64,000 nucleotides of DNA from Plasmodiophora brassicae. Its lineage: Eukaryota; Endomyxa; Phytomyxea; Plasmodiophorida; Plasmodiophoridae. The notes below the pieces were generated by a model. That model searched no databases and had not been told where the DNA came from. It saw only the letters and a program-made list of their open reading frames with translations. Made by a program: the position numbers and the translations under genes. The stretch is from NCBI GenBank assembly GCA_039704465.1, contig JASFAU010000001.1, positions 1,798,001-1,862,000 of the forward strand, in the 5' to 3' direction. Each line of letters opens with the position of its first letter. Position 1 is the stretch's first letter. Positions 34,556 to 46,900 of the stretch are shown piece by piece.

Positions 34556-35476
34556 TCAAGTCTCCGGCTCTGAGGTCCTTGTTGGCGAAGCATTGTTCGC
34601 CGAATAGGAAGGGCGTTCCGTTTGAAGACCGGGCCGACAGGCTAGTCCCATCGATGCGTCAAGGACGGCCCCATGGAATACCCGAGCCTGAGCCTGCGTA
34701 CAGATCCAGTAGATGACGTCAGCTATCTCTCGCGGATCGATCAAGCGCCCCTTGGCAAGCATGCCTCGTGTCATCGGCATCGCCAGCTCTTTGTTCGTCA
34801 TGGACGCTCTCATCATGTCGGTATCGGTAGCACCGGGTGACACGCAGACGACATCCACGTGGGATCGGATGAGGTCCGCGGCGAGGTGCTGAGTGAGGTA
34901 AGCGACAGCGGCTTTGGACATCAGGTCGGAAGGGTGATATTCGGGAAACACAGCGCCGGAAGATCCTCCGACTGAGCCCACCATTACGACAACGGCCCGG
35001 GTCGGCCCAGACATAAGCGGGATCAGCGCGTCCGATACCCACAGTGGCCCCAATGCGTTCACCCTCATCAGCGCTTCATCGCGACACGCCTTACTCAACA
35101 ATTGCTGGATATGGGCGCCCCTGGAGCCTGCGTCTAAGTGTTCGCGAGCATCGTTGTCACGAAGGTTTTCGTAGGTCAAGACAGTCTGCGACCCGAGCGC
35201 GGCATTGTTGACAAGCACGTCAAGCGGTTGCCCATCAAGCCATCGAGCAACGTCATCATGGAGCGCGACGACACTTCGGAGATCACCCTGGTCGCATCGC
35301 ACCGCCGTCGCCGTCGGATACCGCTCCACCAGGCGGGCCGCAGCCTCGGCATGCCGCAAATACGTGAACAGAACGCGGTGTGATTCGCCACAGAACGCCT
35401 CGACGATCGACCTGCCGATTCCGCTGGATCCGCCCGTCACCACGACGTTCTTCACGGCACCCGGCGGTAACGTCAT
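34556..35476 (-). CDS. Intronless short-chain dehydrogenase/reductase (SDR), altered active site
   Basis: 306-residue SDR of the classical type. The Rossmann glycine motif TGGSSGIG (residues 14-21) and NNAA (about 90) are intact, and VMVGSVGGSSG supplies the expected active-site Ser. The usual catalytic Y-x3-K motif reads D-L-M-S-K (HPSDLMSKAAVAYLTQHLAA), so Tyr is replaced by Asp while Lys is kept. Downstream SPGATDTDM is the normal cofactor-binding loop. There is an insert before the Ser strand (REHLDAGSRGAHIQQLLSKA). The lack of introns, in a window where most genes of this size have several, makes transfer from bacteria worth considering. Substrate unknown; catalytic activity uncertain. 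Confidence 0.85.
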   Translation of the reverse strand: MTLPPGAVKNVVVTGGSSGIGRSIVEAFCGESHRVLFTYLRHAEAAARLVERYPTATAVRCDQGDLRSVVALHDDVARWLDGQPLDVLVNNAALGSQTVLTYENLRDNDAREHLDAGSRGAHIQQLLSKACRDEALMRVNALGPLWVSDALIPLMSGPTRAVVVMVGSVGGSSGAVFPEYHPSDLMSKAAVAYLTQHLAADLIRSHVDVVCVSPGATDTDMMRASMTNKELAMPMTRGMLAKGRLIDPREIADVIYWICTQAQARVFHGAVLDASMGLACRPGLQTERPSYSANNASPTRTSEPET

Positions 35477-35721
35477 GCTCTATGCCTTGTAACGCGGCGC
35501 CGCAACATGTCTGGCCCCGGTCCGAGTTGGACCCCCCAAACCACCGGAGAAATCCAGCAAAAATGAAAAACGTTGACGCACGGGGTTCATGACATGCGTC
35601 AGGACTCATGAGTCATGACTTATGGGAGCCCGATAATGTCCGGGCGTACCGTTCCCTTGGCCTTGCAGCCGCAGGCCTCACGGCGGCGAACCGTGCTCGC
35701 CCCCCTCTGCGCTCCACGCCG

Positions 35722-36486
35722 ATGACTCGCAAGCGTGGGCGCCCGGGCGACAGCATTCCTGGCCAGTTCATCATGCGTATTCCGAGACCTGACGGCCTCG
35801 CTGTGGACCGAGCACAGTGCAACCACTGCTCCGACAGAGTGGCGTACTCGAAACTGTCAGTACTGGGTCGTCATGCCAGTAAATGCAAATTGGTATTTTT
35901 CAGCTGTGTGAGCGCTCGTCTTCCACTTAACATAGGTATGGTGTATATTCGGTTCCCAGGACGAAGTAGACTGAGGCCATGCGGTGCTGTCGCACCCGTC
36001 ATGGCTTCTGGCCCCGTTCGTCATCAGATGCGCGAACCTTGCGTCAAACGCCACTGCATCAAGAGCTCGCTCGGCTAGCCGAGCTCCGTCTTGGTGTTGA
36101 TCCATACCTCTTGAGGATATGGAGGAGGCTGATGTTCTACGGGGACGTTTGCTCTACCGGCGGGCATTGCCGTTCACACTTGTTGACGACGATCTACGGT
36201 GCGACCAATAACGCGGGTATGCAAGCCCTGAAACTGATGGCCGCTGGCAGGACCTGCTTGCATGCACCGTCCAAAGTAAGGCACAATGGCGGACGCTTGC
36301 TGCAGCTGACGAACGTCTTTGTTTTGTACAGCGTCATTCCTCATGGAGCAATGGGCCGGAGATGACCTCACGATCAGGAAGACGGTACGCTGGCCGTAAC
36401 TTCTTCAAGAATGCCCGCCATAAGTACTCGGCCAGCCTGCGCTTTGGTCTTGCCCTCAACGAGGCGTGTTTAGACACCATCCGCTG
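35722..36486 (+). pseudogene. BED-type zinc finger locus, possible hAT-transposase remnant
   Basis: The first exon (ATG 35722) encodes an AT-hook-like MTRKRGRPGD and a BED-type finger with C-x2-C and H-x4-C spacing (CNHCSDRVAYSKLSVLGRHA then SKC). A donor gtatttttcag follows at about 35896. Further on, blocks in different frames look coding: PLEDMEEADVLRGRLLYRRA with LPFTLVDDDLR (36100-36215), like the N-terminal region of hAT transposases, then FLMEQWAGDDLTIRKT (36338-36385). I could not join these into one open gene, so it is either a gene with several introns or a decayed transposase. No terminal inverted repeats were seen. Confidence 0.45.
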
Positions 36487-36573
36487 ACGACGAATTTGGG
36501 AAAGCGATTATTCCGTTTCGAATGTTGCCACACTGAGCACTGAGGCCATCATCGGCTGGAGATGGTGATATTA

Positions 36574-38403
36574 TTAATTGGCGGTCTTCGTCGGTCCGGC
36601 AATGAGCATTTTGTCGAGCATGATACTGATTCGGACCTTTCTCCAAGGCGTGAGGAAGGTCTCCGGGTCGGGATAACCTGATTTCTTCCAAATGCCGAGA
36701 ACCTGGACAGCAACTTGCTTGCCGACCTTCTTCTTTTCAGCGGCATCGTTGGCCACTGCTGACGCTTGCCATTTAGGCGACGCACTCATGCACTGCAGAA
36801 GGAACTTCACGATTTTCAGGGTTAACTGTGATCCAGCCAGTCAGCCGTTTCCTGTGCACGAGCCCTTCTTCTGCTGAAAGCGCTCACATACCTGAAGCTG
36901 CTGTTTACGCAGCTCCTCGCCTTTAGGACCATGTTTTCCACTTCCCTACAGTGTGCCACCGGTAACGATACGATCATCAAAGGTGATTAGCCAACGCACC
37001 TTTGCCCCCTGTGAAATGGAGCGTTTGCCCGATGGTGACGTTTGGGCGCTCGGTGACGCGGTCCACGTTGTGCTGACAGCGGGCTTGATGTCTGACACGG
37101 CAACTGCCTGATGAGGAGCGTCATCTGTCGGTGTGGATGCCTGCGGCAGGGAGGTGACCGCCGGTCCCGGTTTCGCCTGGACGCCGTCTAGTTTCGACCC
37201 GGATGCAATACCGTTCTCGGCAGGGGCTCTTCTGTGGGCAATCTCCTCCTTGTTGTTGCTGGCTTCATCATCCGGCTTCACTGCTTCTCTGGGTTTGTAA
37301 GCCGGAACGGGTCGCACCTCGTCTTTCTTGAACGGGAAGCAGGGGCAAACGCTGTTGGTCACAGCGTATCCCAGAACGAGTTGCATAGCCCATCCGCTCT
37401 GGACATCTTCATGGTTGCCTTCAATCTCATGGAATGACACAGGAAATACGTTCGCCTTGTGGATCATGTGTCTGTATCGACAGGCAAAACATTTCAGATA
37501 TCAAACCGGCTGCACATAAATCTGGCGTGACTGACGACTGCCACCAGATGAAGATCATGGTGGCCCAGACAACGCCGATCTCGCATGCGGCAAACAGGTA
37601 TTTGAATAAAACTTGGTGGTCGCTGTAGGTCGCTTGGCTGACTCCGGACAGAACAGTCAACCCGCTCTGGACCAATAGGAACAGACTGAAGACTGTGCCG
37701 AGCCGGGCGACCGATTTCGTCACAGCAAAGTATGCCTTCTCCAGGACGGTATCCTCACCAGCCTCCCAGTGTCCTGCCGATCATGTCAAAGAGGCGGGAC
37801 CAGGCAACAATAGCACATAACGGTACCGAGAGAGCTCGTGACCCAGAGGCTTAGCAGTGGGAAGTAGAGGCTGCAGATGCCGCCGATTGACCCGGCAACG
37901 ATAAGCGAAAGGGCGAAGTAATTTGTCGACGGGTCTCGCTCTCCTTCCATGGATAGCCCAACATCGGACACTCCCAAGAAGAAGGTCAACAGGATAAACG
38001 GCTTGTGGAATCGGAAAAATCCAGGAACGTCGGCCAAACACGTCAGCGGCTCTGTTGACGCGTGCAAGATCAAGATCAGTATCGTAAACAGGAAGAACTG
38101 GAGAATGGTCGGTAGCGTGCTGATCACAGGCCGGACGACAGATGGGAATTTGCCCCATTGGTCGATGATGTTCAGTGTGGCGATAAACGCCCGAATGACG
38201 CAGACGCCGGTAATCAACAGAACCATCGCGTATAAACAGAACCGGGAGTCCCGTCTCTCGACGTTTCTCCAAATTCGGGATACCAACAGGAACATGAAGA
38301 GGACAGTTAGAGCGGGAACGACGACGAATACCCAGTATTGTAAATCCGTCATCTTAATGTGGAGAAAGTTCTCCACCTGGATCTGGAAGTCGGATTCCGA
38401 CAT
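36574..38403 (-). CDS. Seven-pass membrane protein (THH1/TOM1-like or GPCR-like)
   Basis: Several exons spliced in phase. The ATG at 38403 (MSESDFQIQVENFLHI) is followed by seven hydrophobic segments: WVFVVVPALTVLFMFLLV, LYAMVLLITGVCVIRAFIA, ILQFFLFTILILILHA, FILLTFFLGVSDVGL, LSLIVAGSIGGICSLYFPLL, LGTVFSLFLLVQSGLTVLS and LFAACEIGVVWATMIFIWW. After the seventh, a Pro/Ser/Lys-rich cytoplasmic tail of about 130 residues (AYKPREAVKPDDEASNNKEE) leads to a basic helical C-terminus (GPKGEELRKQQLQLTLKIVK ... PETFLTPWRKVRISIML). The order resembles THH1/TOM1/TOM3 proteins and related GPCR-like proteins, but no signature motif is decisive. Introns at about 37770-37820 (gtaccgttat) and 36961-37000 fit phase 1 and phase 0. 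Confidence 0.65.
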
Positions 38404-38611
38404 CGCTGGACAGGGTGCAACGTGACCAACTCTCACGCGTCCATGCAGGCGGCTGGGAACCGCGCAACGCGAGCGATGTCCTTCTTGATGCCTATACAAA
38501 TCCACTACGTCCCTGTACGCCGATCGATCCACTTCGCGATATGATGGTACCGACAGCGTCTGTGTTTCCTAAATCTCATATACAATGTGACACATCGAAG
38601 ATAGGCATTTC

Positions 38612-40112
38612 TTATTGAAGAAGCGGCTCGAGCGACGCAGCCGAAGTGACAATTTGGGCGGCTTCAGACTCGTTACCTTGTGCGGCCAGATCCTGGGCAG
38701 TGGCGTATAAACGTTCGCGTAGTGCCAATAGCCTGGCCCGGGCAATAGGCGACCAGGTCAAACGGGCAAACTTAGCAACAACGTCCGACTTCTTCATTGC
38801 CGGGTCCGGATCAGCAGGGTCGATTTTCGTCCACGATGAAAGCTCCTAAACAGATTACTGAGTAACGACGAGCACATCCAGGACACTATCGATGCACCTT
38901 TTCCACTTGTGAACGATCTGGTTGGCGTCCAAGGCCCATATCCCCGATCAGGACAGCGTTCAGCTCCGGAAGACGAATAACGCGATCTTCATCTCCGGGG
39001 AACGCCTTATCCAGCACCTGCAGGCGTGTTCACTTCACCTTAGAGCAGGGATTGTGCTCAGCGGCACCTTTCTGAAATCGTCTCCAGTTTCAATCTTGTC
39101 CCAGAAGTCGAGTGACTGTCCCGGGACGCCGTCCAGGAACCAACGAGGTCGTGGAGGTGCATCTGTGCTGGCGTACTTCTTCTCGCCGTTGTCCCCGTAC
39201 TGCCTCAGTAGGTCAGCCCGACGTTCCTGGGCCCGTTTCGCCTTGAGGCGCTGCACAACGCAACCATCAAGTTAGCGAACCAGGTCGCGTCCAGGATGGG
39301 CGCATGTGGTCCAACCTCAGCATCAGCGATTATGGTCTTGGACAATTCTGATTGCTGACCAGCACGACTGCCGCGTCTATGCGGCGTCCAGTCGGGTTTC
39401 TTCTTACCGAACGCTAAGGCTGGGCGCACAGGGGCGCGGCGAGGCTCCGGGGGGACGGTACCGTTGCGGATCAGGTCGGCGTACAACCGTTCCGCCTGGG
39501 CTCGCTCCTCCTGCGTCACATCTGCACTTCCTTAATCGACAAGGTCACAGTGGGCGCGTTTGAGCGCCGTCGTACAGGCGTGGTCCAGGACTGTTAGCGT
39601 CGGGACATGATGGATGACGTGAAGGCGGTAGTTGAGCTCCTTGGCCAGAGGATTGCCCTCCAGATCTGCAATCCCCATCCGTTTAACGATAGGCGAGGCA
39701 ACCTGAAGCCCCCCGCCGCCATCATCGTACCCAAATTGTCTAGCTGCGTCATGTGCTTGAGAAGCGGCAACGTCTCGAGGAGGTTCTTCAGTCGGTTCCC
39801 GGATAGGGACAACCGCTTCAGGTAGTGTAGGGCGGCGAACGATTCGGTCTTCAGCGTGCTGACCCGATTGTTGTTCAGGTACAGCTCCCTGAGCCGGAAA
39901 CAGCTCTCCAGATTGTCGACGCGCTGAATCCGGTTGTCGTTCAGGTAGAGGACGTTCAGGTTGACGAACCTCTCGAAATGGTCGATGCGCGTAATGTTCC
40001 GGCCGCCCAGGTGTATCGCCGTGCACTCGCGAATCGTCTTCCCGGTACAGACCGGCAACACCGAATACGGGTCGCTGACCACCTCGGGTTCGTCGGCCCA
40101 GTTCAGCAACAT
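38612..40112 (-). CDS. Leucine-rich-repeat protein, LRRC72-like
   Basis: The ATG at 40112 (MLLNWADEPEVVSDPYSVLP) precedes four to five SDS22-type LRRs (FVNLNVLYLNDNRIQRVDNL, FRLRELYLNNNRVSTL, LKRLSLSGNRLKNL), then a cap with EGNPLAKELNYRLHVIHHVP. A very short intron (27 bases, about 39518-39544) would then give VTQEERAQAERLYADLI. This order (LRRs, NPL...YR..., then VT-x-x-ER and FGKK..W) resembles LRRC72, a poorly studied protein found in ciliated organisms. The C-terminal half carries basic coiled coil (RLKAKRAQERRADLLRQY), a DFWDKIETGDDFRK segment and a final helix ending SLEPLLQ. Several introns here are unusually short (about 24-37 bases). If these joints are wrong, the region 38612-39519 is a separate gene. 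An upstream 5' exon is possible. Confidence 0.6.
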
Positions 40113-40178
40113 TCCACGACCCGATCCCAGGCAGGAATTGTTATACTGAACGGTAGGCACGCGACAGACTGGAACCCA

Positions 40179-42582
40179 ATGGAATCTTCGTTACGGAACG
40201 CTGAGTGGGGCGCCTCTCAAATTAGGGGTCGCCGGGGCGAGTGGTCGTCGTCGTCCACGATGGCACAGCAGCGCGCGTTCCAAAGCGTGCGATCGGCGCT
40301 GGTCGCGTCACGAGTTCCCAGTGATTTCGAACTGGCCGCCGTACTTCATCGTGCAGGTCGGGTAGGCAGCGGGGCGACGTTGCGCTCGGTTGATGCCGTT
40401 ACTCATGTCGTGCGTTGCGGGTAGTCGAGCTGGAGAGGACCACGTCTGACCAAGATGACGCTCTGCCTGGCATTTTCATGCGGCGACTTCTGCCCTGTCT
40501 GCGAAAGTTCAGGCCCCGTCCGCTTGCCCGAGTGATCATCGAGTTACAGAGAGCGCAATGGGTGTGCGTCCCCTTACACACCGCTCCAGCGGCGTTGGTG
40601 CGTTCTGACCTTCTGCTGTCAGGGTCCCCGACACGGTTGTCGTCAAGGCGCTGAACCGCACACGGTCGTTGCTTCGAAGTGCGCATCAGCTTAGCCATGG
40701 CGATCTCGTTCGAATGGCGATACCGTTCGCCACGAAATCGTCGTCGCTGTCATGGCGGGACCCGTTCTGCCTCGACCAGATGGCGCTGGCCACGTTGAAC
40801 CGCCTAGACACAATGCCCTGCTCGAAGCTGGTCGCTATGGCGACGCATCTGGTCAGTGCTGGATACGACAACGTTGAGTTCTACGCGCGCGTCATCTCTC
40901 AAGCGGCATCCCAAGCTGACCGCCTCACAACGGTCGAGGTTCGCGACGTGCTACACGTGTTCGCCATGTCGCGATGTGCACCTGACGCGATCGACGCCTT
41001 ATGCCGACAATTATGGCGTTGTCGTCTGGAGGATGTCCCGGCCAGCGTTATCGTTGACCTGGTGCGAAGCCTGACGTCTGGCGACGATGTGCGCGATGCC
41101 AGACTGCTCGAGCGCATCGCCATGCACGCTGTGAAGAACGCTGAGATGTTCGCCGTCGAGCACTTGGTCGCGCTTTGCATCGCCTTCATCCGGCATGTCG
41201 ACCTTCGTAAGACGATTGGTGCCCGGTCCCTTTTTATCACCACACGAGCGCGCCTAGCGCCGTGCAACCTGATGGCTATCCCTCCGGGCCTCCTGTCTGA
41301 TATCGTTCGCGTATTTGTTCGCAACGGCGACGTTGTCGGCGATGGTTGCACGATTGGCCTGCAAACGCGTTTGTCGAGCTGCGTCCTGCACCGAATCGAT
41401 GCCCTGCCGTCGGATCGGCTCGTTGCTCTCGGGAGCGCGTTCCTTCGCACGCTGAAGAAGAACCCGTCGCTAGCCACTGCCATTGCGATTCGTCTGGATC
41501 AGGAGCAGTGGCGATTCACTGCCGTCGAGCTTCGCACCTGGATTCAATCGTTGGCGTTGAACCCGACGATTCCTGCACTGCAGTCACCGCTGGGGCAGGC
41601 TGTCTCGATGGCGTTCAACCGGGTCGCCCAGTTCGACACGCCCGCACTGATCCAAATGGCCAACAGTTTGGTTGGACGTGGACACGAACGCCTGCCCTTG
41701 GCGGCCGCCATCGTACTCGAACTCGTCGAGCGTGTCAACGACGTCGCGCTCGACGCACTGACCGCCAAGCAGCGTGCAACCCTGATCATGCTGCTGACAA
41801 GGATGTCGTCACTTCGGTCGGACGTCATGAGCGTATTCGTCGAGCGGTGTATGACGAGGACGTCGAGCGCCGAAGAGATTGCTGCCGTTATGTGGGCTGT
41901 CGCTCGAGACGTGTTCACTGTCCCTGACGAGTTCTGGGCCGTGTCGACCAAGAAGGTTCTCAGCGGGACGCCTTCGTTAGCGGTCGCGTCTCGTGCCGCC
42001 TGGGCAATCGCTGCCGCCGATGCATTGCACGTCGAAGGCGCCGATGTATCTGCACTGTGGGCGCTTATCCTTCATCGGACACGAGAGACGCAACCGCCCG
42101 ACGCTTCGCTGCGCCAGACCTGGCAGGCGCTGTGCTGGACCAGGATGCGGCGGTACGCGCTCCCGCAGGACAACGACGCGGACGTCCGCCTTGTCGAGCT
42201 CGTGTCACATTCCGCAATGCTGTTCGCGCCAAGAGCACCGCCGTCAAGCTGGCTCGACCACCTCGAGGACACCCTGGCACGGATCCAGTCCGGCCGGACT
42301 GAACGCAACGTCCTCTGCCCGACGACGGCGTACCGGTTGCACATGACCGTGAACCCGCCTGGATCCCGGCACCGCGTCGGCATCGTGCTCCTCAGCCCGC
42401 ACTGCTACGTAGCAGGTCGCATCCTGACGGGCGGCGCCCAGCTGCGCCAGCGCCTCCTGCTGTGGGCCGGCTGGCGCCTCCTCTCCATCCCGTTCTGGGA
42501 ATGGCCGGCCTCGTCCCCCGAATCCTACCTCAGCGCCCGCCTGGAACAGCTCGGCGACTTCGCTGCCGCCCCCATAAACTAA
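40179..42582 (+). CDS. RAP-domain organelle RNA-binding protein (FASTK/OPR-like), 761 aa
   Basis: Three exons: 40179-40356, 40425-40597 and 40648-42582 (phases 1 and 0); an internal ATG at 40260 is an alternative start. Most of the protein is a degenerate helical repeat array of the FASTK/OPR kind (VEVRDVLHVFAMSRCAPDAI, SALWALILHRT). The C-terminus is a RAP domain: RHRVGIVLLSPHCYVAGRIL, TGGAQLRQRLLLWAGWRLLS, IPFWEW. RAP proteins bind and process mitochondrial or chloroplast RNA, and the Arg-rich N-terminus (RNAEWGASQIRGRRGEWSSS) could be a transit peptide. The gene starts 66 bases from the LRR gene on the other strand, so the two probably share a promoter region. Confidence 0.8.
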
Positions 42583-42695
42583 GAGCAGTACGGGTTGCCT
42601 GTCGCCTTACGGCAGAGTCGAACCGACGACGTCCGTCCAGCAGGTGATCGCGGCGCATCTGCGGCGGTGATTCGGCACGTCGTCGCTGTTGCGCG

Positions 42696-43602
42696 ATGCA
42701 CGGTCGCGGTCGTGGCCACGGCCGTCGCGCCAAGGGGTCGACGTTGCGGGAGCATCGGTCCCGAGCGACGGCGTCGTTCTCGAGGCGCCCGCCTCCGTCG
42801 GCAGGTGCGGGCGGGTTGCGATGCGACCGCGGGCGCCGGTTGTGCTGATTCGGGTGGACGTGCAGCAGTGGAGTCTGGCGGGTCGGACGATGATGCCGGG
42901 CAGGACGCGCCCGAGCCGAGGCGGGACAAGTTCTCCAGGCGGGCGCTGCTGCCGAACGCGAACCGGGCGCTCGGTGTTATCGAGACTGATGACGATGCCG
43001 CCACCGAGCGTCGACGCCGTCGCGAGTTGACCTACCGGCTTCTAACGGAACCTCGTAGGAACGCCTGCAGTAGCCAAAGGGTCTAAAGCGGTATCTGACG
43101 ATCGTTTGTAGCGGATGAGGACGCGTACCGACAAACGTTTGACCACACTGCTCACGATCAGGCGTTGCTTCGCGATGCCGCACAACGCTTGTTCGAAATC
43201 GATCTAGATGATCTGGCGCGATCGCTCGAAAGGCTTCCCGTCCATGTGCTGCTTCGGCTGCCGAAAGAGTACGCTGATGCCGCCGACGCATCGACCGAGG
43301 ACGCAGGACAAGCCGCGCCTGCTCCTGGGCATAAGGAGCCGGTGACGGCCGAAACAGGTACAACGCATCGTCCAGTTCCTCATCCCGCACCTGCCACCGA
43401 GCCGGTCCCCGTTGCAGTGGCATCTGCCGGATCTGTACCAAGCGCTGCACGTAACAATGTCGCCATCGCGGACGACCTGGATGATCTACTGGATCAGCAC
43501 TCCGGACGGCGGGTGCCACCGGCCGCAACGACGACGCCTGCTGTTTCGGTGGATGCCGACGATGCTGACGCCGAGCTCGATCGCCTATTGGAGGAGTTAT
43601 GA
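42696..43602 (+). CDS. Aven-like protein (RG-rich N-terminus, acidic LDxLL tail), 262 aa
   Basis: Three exons, 42696-42804, 42866-43054 and 43112-43602, both joints phase 1. The N-terminus is Arg/Gly-rich (MHGRGRGHGRRAKGSTLREH), followed by acidic SGGSDDDAGQD and RRDKFSRRALLP. A helical middle (LFEIDLDDLARSLERLPVHV, LLRLPKEYADAA) and two acidic repeats near the end (ADDLDDLLDQ and DAELDRLLEEL) follow. The order matches animal Aven, a caspase-activation inhibitor and RGG-type RNA-binding protein. The conserved serine-rich phenylalanine motif of Aven is not evident, so the assignment is tentative. No membrane segment. Confidence 0.5.
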
Positions 43603-43966
43603 GGAGCCCCACGTGCATATCGTTTCCGGTACGTTATATTTAATTACACACAGACGCATGCCACGATACAGGGCCAATCACTTGTCGGAAGGGGGCGGAG
43701 CTATGCTTGATGCTGGCCGAGCACGTCAGTTGCTGTTGCTGGCGACAGCTCTGGAGCGACAGGCATCTGCAAACATGTCAGCGAAACGAGTCCTTAGGCC
43801 TTCGGGTCCGATCGTGTCGCCATGTTCGCGCCTCCCAGGAAACAACGATCGATGACGTCACCTGGGTGGCCCGTCTTCCGGTGCTGGCCGTGACGTCATG
43901 CATCGGAAGCAAGGAACGTCTCCGGTCAGCAAATAGCTTCACTAGTAATCGTGGTAGCGTCGAAGC
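43603..43966. promoter_or_regulatory. Gap with two CRE-like sites before the repeat-protein gene
   Basis: No gene. Two palindromic tgacgtca sites lie 30 bp apart (43853-43860 and 43891-43898, the second as TGACGTCATGC). This is the same 11-mer as in the 22.4-kb repeats. Likely part of the promoter of the gene starting at 43967 (inference). Confidence 0.45.
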
Positions 43967-46900
43967 ATGCCTCGGCGACGATATCACCGTCGGCGTCGTC
44001 GCCGATACGAAAGCGACAATGACGACAACGTAGAGGCCGATCCAGGCGAGAACGCGGCAACACCGCCGCCGATGCCTACAGCGGATGCCCAGGACGCTGA
44101 TGACGCCCCACGCCGGGCGCCAGATCGTGCCGAACAGCCCGATCCTGATAGCGAACCCGTTCGCCGTCGACGACGTCGGCAACGCGATCTCCCGCAGGAC
44201 GATAACGACGACGCCGCGCCCGCCCAACCAGTGCAACCTGCACAAGAATCGCCCAGGGCACGCGAGGAGACGTCTGCTGTTCCGGATACCACTTCGAGGC
44301 GTCGCGACGACGCCCCTCAAACAGGTACCAATGGTTCATCATGGTGGGATCAATGGAACGGACCGGCGCAGGCCGATTCCTCACCAGCGGATCCTGATCC
44401 TGGGCGGAACAACACCGACGAGCATCGCAACGAGCCACCTGCGGCTGGTGACGACGGTCCATCGTGGCGGGATCGATGGAACCAGCCAGAGCCGGCAGGT
44501 TCGCCACCAACGGAGCAGGCGAATCGCCCGGCGGCTCCTGATGGTCCCGACCGAGGCCATCGCAGCGAGGCTCCTCAGGCAGGCGATGATGGTCCATCCT
44601 GGTGGGATCGGTGGAACCAGCCTGAACAAGAGGATGCAACGCCGGCTAATATGGCGGAGCGCACGAGTCGCGATCCTGATCCAGAGCAACGTCATGGGGA
44701 TCGTCAGGCAGACGACGACGACGGGTCATCTTGGTGGGATCGATGGAACCGACCAGACCAGGCGGAACCGGCCGATCCGAATCGCGATTCTGACGGGGTG
44801 CATCGCGACGAAGCACCTCAGGCGAGCGACGACGACCCGACGGGGCGGGATCGGTGGAGCAGGCCTGAGGACAATGAGTCGCCGGCGACTGACAAGGCCG
44901 GAGCTGAACTTGTTCCCGACATTAGTGAGCAGCGTCGTCGTCGTGATCGTCATCGTCCTGACCCAGGTGACGCTTCTGCGCCTGGTGCTGACGAGGACGC
45001 CGGTGCTGGTGCGCCAGCAGAGCCCTGGTGGAAGTCACAGCCGTCCAACAGTGGCCCGCTCGACCATCAGGGCGACGAGCCTTCCGGCCGTCCACGCCCG
45101 GTTGATCAGGGAGACACTGCTGATGCAGACGATGAATCTCGTGCCATCAGGCGGCAGAGTCGTCGACTGGGGTCCAACGCCGTCGATGTCCCCAATGACG
45201 ATGAGCGTCGCCGGGGCCGTCGGAGGCGGAACCGACGCCCAGGTACCGATGCCGATGCCGATGAGAGCAATGACGCCGCACCGGATGACAACAGAGGCGC
45301 TTGGGACAGCAACAATGCCAACGAACAGGCACCCGAGCGAGACAATGACGATGACGATGGTGATGACGCCAGGCGGCGACGTCGTCGTGATGGCGGCGCA
45401 CCTACCGTCCCAAGCGGTCAGGACACTGCTCAGCCAGCCGATCTTCAAGGTGCCGACAACACCAGTGGCAACCCCCGGCGGAATCGTCATCAGGCACCTG
45501 TCGATCCAGCTGAAGACGACAAGGGACCCGCTTCATTACCGGATAGTCAAGGACGCGGTCGGGACGATCGGATCGCCAGCGACGTCCCGGACGATCCCGG
45601 TGCCGCGACGAAATGGAATAGGTGGGGCCGCCCCGACGACAACGATGATGACAATGGGACGGGGCGCCCGGACGACCCTTCCAACCACCGATCGATCGAC
45701 CAGCCTGACAGCGACCCGCCTGCTCATCAGTCTGCTGCTGCGGTACCAAGTCAGGTCGACGCCGACGATCGATCGGGTGCCCGCAGGCCTTGGTTCAGTC
45801 GGAGGACAGGGCCTCCAGGATCGCAGGCTGGGTTACCACCGGACGATGACGCTGTCGCATCGTCACCAGCCGGTGATGAGCAGCGTACACCGAGCGCTAC
45901 TGGGATTAATGACGATGGGAGAACTGATCGGCACGGTTCACCAATTACGCCGCCTCTCGGCCACGTCGCCACAGGGTCCCGGAAGTCATCGCAGGTGCCG
46001 CCGAACCGGACGAGTGATTCACAACGTCCCGACGACGTGACTGTCAGGAACGACGACCATGGCGCACCAACGAGCCCATCTCGCCCTGACGCGAACACTG
46101 GGTCACACGTCCCGAATCGACCTCAGACACCTGTCGAGTCGGCTGGCCCGGTCGACCCGCGTCAGACGCCGACCCAAGTCCCCACAGCATCGAGGAGGCC
46201 ATCCCAAGTGGCCAACCAGGCGGGGGATTCGAGTTTGCCTTCAGACGACATGGCCGACCGGAACAACCGTCATGGGACGCCGATTACGCCACCTGTCGCC
46301 GAAGCGCCCCAGGGTTCCAGGAGGCAGACGCAGGCGTCGGATCGTGCTCAGCAGGCACCTGACGAACGGGCTGGAAAGATCGACCGTCATGGGACACCGA
46401 TTACGCCACCTGTCGCCGAAGCGCCCCAGGGTTCCAGGAGGCAGTCGCAGGCGTCGAATCGTGCTCAGTCCCCTGACGAACTGGCTGGGAAGACCGACCG
46501 TCATGGGACACCGATTACGCCACCTGCCGCCGAAGCGCCCCAGGGTTCCAGGCGGCAGACGCAGGCGTCGGATCGTGCTCAGGCGCCTGACGAGCGGGCT
46601 GGAAAGGTCGACCGTCATGGGACGCCAATTACGCCGCCTGTTGGTCAGGTCCCCGCTGGCTCCCGGAAGTCGTCGCTGGCGTCGGATCGGGCGCGTGATT
46701 CAAGACGACCGTCGGATGATCACGCTGGCCGGCATGGCACACCGATTACGCCGGCTCTCGTTGAGGTCCCAGATCAGGACGGGGCACCCGCTGAGGCCAG
46801 CAACGTTAGCAGCGCGGCCGCAATGCCCAGTGATGGCCAGAAGGGGTCACCTGAATCTCGTCGCGCTTCCGAGCAGACGCCGGATGGACGGGAAGCCACG

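Noticed and set aside
44085..46040. Second long plus-strand frame (651 codons) inside the repeat-protein gene
   Set aside because: It is a Thr/Met/Arg-biased shadow frame. The main frame has recurring motifs and a Cys-rich C-terminal domain.
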